64,000 nt of DNA from Crithidia expoeki (Eukaryota; Euglenozoa; Kinetoplastea; Trypanosomatida; Trypanosomatidae): assembly GCA_900240875.1 (NCBI GenBank), contig OESE01000218.1:682001-746000 (forward strand). The letters are read 5' to 3'. Positions 58,955-64,000 of the stretch are shown here, in pieces (position 1 is the first letter of the stretch; each line of letters opens with the position of its first letter). The notes beneath the pieces are model-generated. The model was not told the origin of the DNA. It worked only from the letters and a program-made list of their open reading frames with translations, and did no database searches. Both the position numbers and the translations under genes were made by a program.

Positions 58955-59469
58955 CGCTATCGAACACATTACTATATTGCCTGTATTATTATCTCACAAG
59001 CTTACTGAAAGCAACTGACTGACTTTAAAATGGGTCTTTAAGAGGGTTAGCAAATAATCATAATCGCCTTCCACGAATATTTGTTGGGTTGAGGGAAATA
59101 AAATCGACCATTGCAACTTTCTGCTTCACATTTTTAAGCACTTGCTGCAGCCCTTCTCACTTGCTGTTAATTCTCCATTAAATCAGCTGAACGCCAAGGG
59201 CGACAAAAAGCCATAGTGTGTTTTCCAAAGTACGAGATAATGCTAACTGATTTTAAAGATAGCTATGCTTTATTTACGCCTGTAATTATTCTGTCACCGT
59301 TTCTTCTCTTCATTATTTTATTCCCCTCTGTGCGCACTTTCCGATGATTTGTGCAACTCAAGAACAAGAAGACTAAATTGCAGTGTATCAAGATTGACAC
59401 GGGCGCTGGGCTGGTAGTAGAAGACAGGTGAGCGTAGTACAATTACACGGGCTTGAACTGATACCGAAA
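58955..59469. other. Spacer between coiled-coil gene and POLE2
   Basis: A/T-rich intergenic sequence ending in the pyrimidine tract and acceptor of the POLE2 gene. Nothing else was seen. Confidence 0.4.
59290..59362 (+). promoter_or_regulatory. Probable trans-splice acceptor of POLE2
   Basis: A pyrimidine-rich stretch (ctgtcaccgtttcttctctt through ttcccctctg) is followed by its first AG at 59361-59362, 107 bases before the ATG at 59470. Confidence 0.55.
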
Positions 59470-61122
59470 ATGAACACCGTAGAGGGTGAGATTCAACAAC
59501 TTGCTAAAGCGAGCAAGTACGACCTGCACCCCTCCGCTGTCAAACGCCTTGCCGAGTTTCTCAGAAAGTACAATACGAGTGACGTGTATCGCCGCGACCT
59601 GCTGCGCGACCTTTTCTCACTGGTGCAGAAGCAGTACGGAAGTGTTCGCCTGATCGATAAGGTTAAAATAGAAACTGTAATCAACGCTCAAGAAGGTAAA
59701 ATACGCGGCAGCTTCGAGGCTGGAGGGTATAGTTCCACTCAGGTGGTGGGACTCGACAGCATTCCGAAAGTCTACGTTGATGATATCAGTGGTGAACTGA
59801 AAACCAGTAGCTCGCCAGTGACGTACAACCGTCTCCAGTGTCTTAATCAACGCTACCTATTGGCCCGCCGGCGGTGCTTTCGATGCGGACTGTATTCGAA
59901 AGCCATCGAGCAACGCCCGTCCAACGAAGGGTTGGTTCCTCTACTTCTTACTTCTGCAATGGAAGGTCTTGATCCCAGTCTGCAGATCGCAGTTCTCGGG
60001 TTAGTCCTTCAGCGAGACGGAGAAATATACCTCGAGGATCTGCGGGGGGAGATTAAGCTGAAGTTCACGGATAAGTCCCGCGTGACGGATCACTGCTTCG
60101 TCGTCACGGGGTGCATGGTCGTGGTGACGGGTTTCTGGGCAAATGGATATTTGCTCGTTGTGCGCATCGACCTGCCACCTGCTGAGCGGCGTGAGATGAC
60201 GCTCAGGGATGTCGGGCCGAGCACCGACTTGTTCGGCTTAGCGCCTGCGGATTCTATTGCAGCGCTTAGGGAGGAGAAAAAAGGAATACAGAACGTTATT
60301 ATTGTTATGGCGCACGTACACCTCGACAAGCCTAGCACCATGGGTAAGCTTGCCCGATTCTTTGAAAGGATGCAAGGACTCAGCGAGGCGGAGCTGCATG
60401 ACGTCACCTTTGTCTTCACGGGTGACTTCTCATCCGTGCCTCTGCACTTTAGCGACGCGTCGCACCTGCCGGATGCTTTCGACAGTTCCGATCGCCTCCA
60501 GACTTTGCTCGATGGCCTTGGCCGGTGCGTTGCACTCAACGCACCAACAGCGGCGCAGCAAAGTCAATTTGTTTTGATACCGGGGCCTAACGACATGACA
60601 GTGCTTCAGGGATTCCAGCCACAGACCCCTATCGCGGCCCATTTTGCTAAAGGGCTGGAGAGTCGCACCAAGAAGCTCACTTTGGCCCCCAATCCGTGTC
60701 GCCTGCGCTTTTACACACATGAAATTATCATCACTCGTCGGGACTTTCTGCGCGATCTACAGCAAGGTGAGACTCGGTACGATTGGGACCGTTATCGTCC
60801 CAAGGAGGGCGCGGAATTGGCGCGTACTGGTGCTGCTGCTCCGCCCACGTCCCTCGCATCGTTTGAGAGAATCGCCAAAACCATTCTTGACGGAGCCCAC
60901 CTCTCCCCCAACATTGAGGAGGCGGTGCTATGGAAGATGGACGACGCCCTGCGCATCCCTGTGCTACCGCACACAATGCTTCTTTGCGACTCCACCGAGC
61001 AGTGGGAGTGTCACTACAAAGGTGTCCACGTCGTGAATCCAGGATCTTTCACCGTCAACGGAACATTTTTGTGGTACACACCGGCGGACGGGCAGTGTAG
61101 TCTTAGCACGCTCGAGCGATAG
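59470..61122 (+). CDS. POLE2: DNA polymerase epsilon subunit B
   Basis: 550 residues (human POLE2 is 527). This is the essential non-catalytic second subunit of the leading-strand polymerase and helps load the CMG helicase. The N-terminal helical domain covers about 1-75. It is followed by the OB-fold part (LQRDGEIYLEDLRGEIKLKF, FVVTGCMVVVTGFWANG, about 180-235) and the inactive calcineurin-like phosphoesterase domain (about 275-540: VIIVMAHVHLD, VTFVFTGDFSS, FVLIPGPND, ending HVVNPGSF). The lost metal ligands are normal for B subunits. RYLLARRRCFRCGLY around 133-147 is the typical lead-in to the OB domain. The ATG at 59470 lies downstream of the acceptor; the frame extends 14 codons more to a GTG. 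Confidence 0.93.
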   Translation: MNTVEGEIQQLAKASKYDLHPSAVKRLAEFLRKYNTSDVYRRDLLRDLFSLVQKQYGSVRLIDKVKIETVINAQEGKIRGSFEAGGYSSTQVVGLDSIPKVYVDDISGELKTSSSPVTYNRLQCLNQRYLLARRRCFRCGLYSKAIEQRPSNEGLVPLLLTSAMEGLDPSLQIAVLGLVLQRDGEIYLEDLRGEIKLKFTDKSRVTDHCFVVTGCMVVVTGFWANGYLLVVRIDLPPAERREMTLRDVGPSTDLFGLAPADSIAALREEKKGIQNVIIVMAHVHLDKPSTMGKLARFFERMQGLSEAELHDVTFVFTGDFSSVPLHFSDASHLPDAFDSSDRLQTLLDGLGRCVALNAPTAAQQSQFVLIPGPNDMTVLQGFQPQTPIAAHFAKGLESRTKKLTLAPNPCRLRFYTHEIIITRRDFLRDLQQGETRYDWDRYRPKEGAELARTGAAAPPTSLASFERIAKTILDGAHLSPNIEEAVLWKMDDALRIPVLPHTMLLCDSTEQWECHYKGVHVVNPGSFTVNGTFLWYTPADGQCSLSTLER

Positions 61123-62001
61123 ATAGAGTCTGGAGTATTTTGCACGCTGCTGTAAGTTCTGCTTAACTCAACTTCTCGCTGACAAGGGGTTGTTGAATCG
61201 GGTGGTTTGATTCCACCTTGCATATATTTGTTTTTTCTATAGTTATGGAACGCGCATGTCGTAGTCCGTGAACGCACCCTTACTTTAAAAACCGCGTAAA
61301 GTCTTTGTGTTTTGGACGAACGATGTGCGCCCGATAGAGCCCACGCGTTGACTGAGAAATTGAATTATAAGTAAGATAAACAAGAATACTCAGAGGGGTA
61401 ACTTCAGCTTCGTCGAATAGCGGCTGCAAAGCACACGCGACCTTTCCCATCCGGGGTAGTGGCCGATCGGACACCTTTTCTTGAGAGTGTTATGCGTAAA
61501 GCTAAGCTGTGTCGTCGAGTCTCCTCTTGCTCGCACGCGGCGGGTGACGTACGGTTCGCGAGCAATAGCGGTTGTGCACTCTAGAGTGTTGCGCGCCGCG
61601 TTCACACTGAAGCCACAGTGATGTGAAAAACACGAGTACTGAGAGGGTCTTCTCTGTAGTATTTTGCTTGCTTTCCACAAAAGAAACTGTCAAAAAACCC
61701 TCGATATTGTATTACTTTGTTAGTGTCCTCAGCAACGGAAAATCTGTACTTCGCCCTCTCTAAAACCATTGCATTCTTGTTCTTTCCTTTCTTCTACGTT
61801 TGGTATCTGTACTCGTGCTCATGACTTATTCGAGCACTGTACATCGTTAACGATTGTTTCCACTACTCGTCTAATAGCATAATAAAGTAAACAGCGCAAC
61901 GGGTGCGTTGGTAGACCGTAAATCCCCACCTGGCGAGCAACTGTCACACCACAACTTGCTCTGCGAACTTCCCCGAAAGGTAACTGTAGTAGACTAGCTT
62001 T
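61123..62001. other. Spacer between POLE2 and DTW-domain gene
   Basis: Intergenic sequence holding the splice tract of the DTW gene near 61768-61834. No RNA gene or repeat was seen. Confidence 0.4.
61768..61834 (+). promoter_or_regulatory. Probable trans-splice acceptor of DTW-domain gene
   Basis: A T/C-rich tract (cattcttgttctttcctttc and ttctacg) leads to its first AG at 61833-61834, 167 bases before the ATG at 62002. Confidence 0.45.
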
Positions 62002-62991
62002 ATGAAGCGTCCGCGCAGCGGATACACCGACTCCAATGAGGAGCGCGCAGCGAAGGTGCACGCCTTCATTCGGAGTCTGCGCTTCTCGGTGCCCCTCTTC
62101 CGTCTGCGTGAGCCGACCGAGCGCCGCGAGTGCCCGAAGTGTCACAAGCGCCGACTCTACTATTGCTATGACTGCCTGACCCTCACCCACCCGGAGTCGC
62201 ACCCTGCGCCTCTCGCGCTCCCACTCAACGTGTACGTGGTGCTTCACCCGAACGAGGTGCGCGGAAAGAGCACGAGCCTGGCGGCGTCGACCATTTCGCC
62301 AGACATGCACATCGTCAAGTACCCTGCCGTGCCCGAACAGCTGGAACCGGAGACAACGCTGGTGCTTTACCCAAGCGAGCAGAGCGTTGAGTTGCACGAG
62401 GTGGATCATCTGGAGCAGTACAAGAACGTTGTCTTCATTGATAGCACGTGGCAGCAGAGCAAGGCGATTGCCCGCGATGCGCGTATAAACCGGTTCAAGC
62501 ACGTGCGCATCAAGGCGCAGACGTCGCTCTTCTGGCGGTTTCAGAACAACGACCCCTCCTACCTGGCCACGGTGGAGGCGATCTACTACTTTCTGCGTGA
62601 GTACATCACGCAGGTGAACAGAGTTACGGCGTTGAAATCTGGCGCAACACCTGCTCCAGAATCGAGCGGCACCGCCGCCACCGACGTCGCGGCATCATCT
62701 TCACTAAAGTATACTGTCGACGTGGATAGTTCGCAGAAGGCTGAAGAGGGAGAGGCAGAGACGGACAACACTGCCTACTACCACGGGGAGGTAGACGACC
62801 TCCTTTTCTACTACATTAATCAGTACATCGGTGTTCAGCAGCGCTACACCAGTGGTGCATTGAACAAGTATACTGATCGGCACTTCAGCGGGTACATTAT
62901 TCAGAACACGTCGTGGGATGACTTGGTGGCCGCACCAGCACCCCAGAATGCCGCCGAAGGGGAGCAGTGTACCAAGAAGACCGAGGAATAG
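62002..62991 (+). CDS. DTW-domain tRNA-uridine aminocarboxypropyltransferase, DTWD1-like
   Basis: 329 residues. DTW proteins transfer the aminocarboxypropyl group of S-adenosylmethionine to uridine, making acp3U in tRNA (position 20 or 20a in eukaryotes). A zinc knuckle is formed by C44, C47, C55 and C58 (CPKC, CYDC). VVLHPNEVRGKSTS (79-92) and the name-giving motif FIDSTWQQSK (145-154) are intact, and RFKHVRIKAQTSLFWRFQ follows as in the family. An Ala/Ser/Thr/Glu-rich insertion of about 50 residues (about 208-258) splits off a C-terminal helical part. The Cys-rich N-terminus and overall order favour DTWD1 over DTWD2. The ATG at 62002 is the first after the acceptor. Confidence 0.9.
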   Translation: MKRPRSGYTDSNEERAAKVHAFIRSLRFSVPLFRLREPTERRECPKCHKRRLYYCYDCLTLTHPESHPAPLALPLNVYVVLHPNEVRGKSTSLAASTISPDMHIVKYPAVPEQLEPETTLVLYPSEQSVELHEVDHLEQYKNVVFIDSTWQQSKAIARDARINRFKHVRIKAQTSLFWRFQNNDPSYLATVEAIYYFLREYITQVNRVTALKSGATPAPESSGTAATDVAASSSLKYTVDVDSSQKAEEGEAETDNTAYYHGEVDDLLFYYINQYIGVQQRYTSGALNKYTDRHFSGYIIQNTSWDDLVAAPAPQNAAEGEQCTKKTEE

Positions 62992-63434
62992 AGCAGCAAC
63001 TCGCGCATTAAAAACAATGAAAGCGCAAAATCACTGAGCTTCTGATCCTCAAAGTTCCCTATGCAGCTCTCTCTCTTGTGCATTCAACAAGAGATCGCCA
63101 GACAAGAAACAGCACCATTTTCTCTGTTGAAACTTTTCCCTTCCAGACGAGGTGGACTGTTTTCTTGCGACACAATTGCTTATTAATAACACGTGCACTC
63201 ACAGCGTAAGCGCGCTTTAATGGAAAAACACATAGTTAGGAAGACATCATAGTGTTAGTGCTTAGGAGCACTTCTCCCTTGACCAAAGAGCTTTTTACTC
63301 GACAAGGTCTTTAAATCTCTCTCCAATAATATCTGAAAGCCTGGAGTTTCGAAATGTGAGAAGTCGGCCAACTGATGGGATGTGTCACTAAGTCTCGGAT
63401 TGAGCTCGTAATCAGCACTGATCTCTGCCGCTTC

Positions 63435-63466
<32 letters not shown>

Positions 63467-63866
63467 TGTCTAGTCAGCCTCCTCCATGTTGCTTGTCTCC
63501 ACCCTTTTTTTTTGTGTATCGTTCTGCCTCTATGTTTCCCTTAATCTCTCCTCTTCGTGACGTTGCGTGCTGATGCTGAGCGGGTAAGCGTGCAATTCGT
63601 TGGCGCGGTACTCCGGTAAATTTTCTAGTTAAACGCGAAGGGTGTGAACAAAAGTATCTCAGAGATTTTCCTTCCAGGTGAACAACAACAAAAAAAAAAA
63701 ACCGCCGTTGTGGGTGCTGCTGGGTTTTTCTCACAGTATGTAAATTACACCCCTCACTGCTATTTCCTTAAGAGATCATTATCATTATTTTTTTGTTCGC
63801 GTTGCTGTTGCTTGACAAAACAACAGAAAAGACAACCAAATATCCAGAATTGTCTTGTTCGTCAAA
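62992..63866. other. Spacer between DTW gene and the edge gene
   Basis: Intergenic sequence with an AT microsatellite and, near 63690, an A13 run. The T-rich stretch around 63775-63800 is the likely splice tract of the edge gene. No RNA gene was seen. Confidence 0.4.
63435..63466. repeat. (AT)n microsatellite, once interrupted
   Basis: About sixteen AT units with a single G at 63455, in the spacer downstream of the DTW-domain gene. Confidence 0.95.
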
Positions 63867-64000
63867 ATGCCACCGAAGCGGTCGAAGTCGCAGTCCAAGT
63901 CAAAAGCTGCTGGAAGTGACGCAAAGGCGGCCAAAAAGAGCTCAACGGCAAAGCCGTCAGTCGAGGACAGCGCGGCTACTGCAAATGCTGCGCAGGTGGC
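63867..64000 (+). CDS. 5' end of a Lys/Ser/Ala-rich protein, cut by window edge
   Basis: An ATG at 63867 opens a frame with no stop up to the window end (44 full codons). The N-terminus MPPKRSKSQSKSKAAG is basic and low complexity and then turns Ala/Ser-rich. The upstream T-rich tract near 63775-63800 and the G/C-ending codons fit a real gene. Basic tails of this kind occur on nucleic-acid-binding, ribosomal and some cytoskeletal proteins; no function can be assigned from this fragment. Confidence 0.65.
   Translation, partial: MPPKRSKSQSKSKAAGSDAKAAKKSSTAKPSVEDSAATANAAQV

Overview
The window looks like nuclear DNA of a trypanosomatid (Kinetoplastea). All 25 recognisable genes are single uninterrupted reading frames. 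Nineteen lie head to tail on the minus strand (385-53684) and six on the plus strand (55631 to the right edge). Spacers are A/T-rich, and most gene starts examined are preceded by a pyrimidine tract and then an AG, as trans-splicing requires. Several families fit this group: H/C-dyad metacaspases, a CK2 alpha kinase, an L26 ribosomal protein and an Rpn13. I cannot name the genus. Spacers are richer in microsatellites and homopolymers, and lower in GC, than I would expect for Leishmania.

Minus-strand unit, in order of transcription from the divergent switch region leftwards: a degenerate UDP-glycosyltransferase-like membrane protein (52305-53684); a roadblock/LC7 dynein light chain (51382-51675); a USP7-type deubiquitinase (47255-50749); protein kinase CK2 alpha (44995-46104); a divergent membrane-anchored cyclophilin (41801-43159); RCL1, an 18S rRNA-processing factor (39454-40542); an LRR/coiled-coil protein (37065-38342); a four-TM protein (35497-36405); ribosomal protein L26/uL24 (34365-34796); the mismatch-repair protein PMS1 (31042-33618); a CEP131/AZI1-like centriolar coiled-coil protein (28395-30461); an unassigned helical protein (26553-27617); an EF-hand protein ending in a prenylation box (24551-26119); a 2038-residue neurobeachin-like protein without a BEACH domain (16904-23020); a large polytopic membrane protein (12774-15743); an unassigned helical protein (9470-11995); a type II membrane protein with an O-fucosyltransferase-like C-terminal domain (6431-8176); and two tandem metacaspases (4302-5687 and 385-1710).

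Plus-strand unit, left to right: a small, probably mitochondrial one-TM protein (55631-56053); proteasome ubiquitin receptor Rpn13 (56965-57711); another small one-TM coiled-coil protein (58322-58954); DNA polymerase epsilon subunit B (59470-61122); a DTW-domain tRNA acp3U transferase (62002-62991); and the 5' end of a Lys/Ser/Ala-rich protein cut by the window edge (63867 on). Between the two units, 53685-55630 is a gene-free divergent strand-switch region, the expected RNA polymerase II start zone for both.

Neighbouring genes are not functionally related, as is normal for kinetoplastid polycistrons, where control is mostly post-transcriptional. Many starts were moved downstream to the first ATG that follows a plausible splice acceptor. 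I found no tRNA, rRNA, spliced-leader, transposon or CRISPR sequence. I saw no clearly new multi-gene system. The most interesting points are degenerate or re-architectured family members, the two active-looking metacaspases, and one GC-rich spacer (about 8900-9300) that may hold small RNAs.
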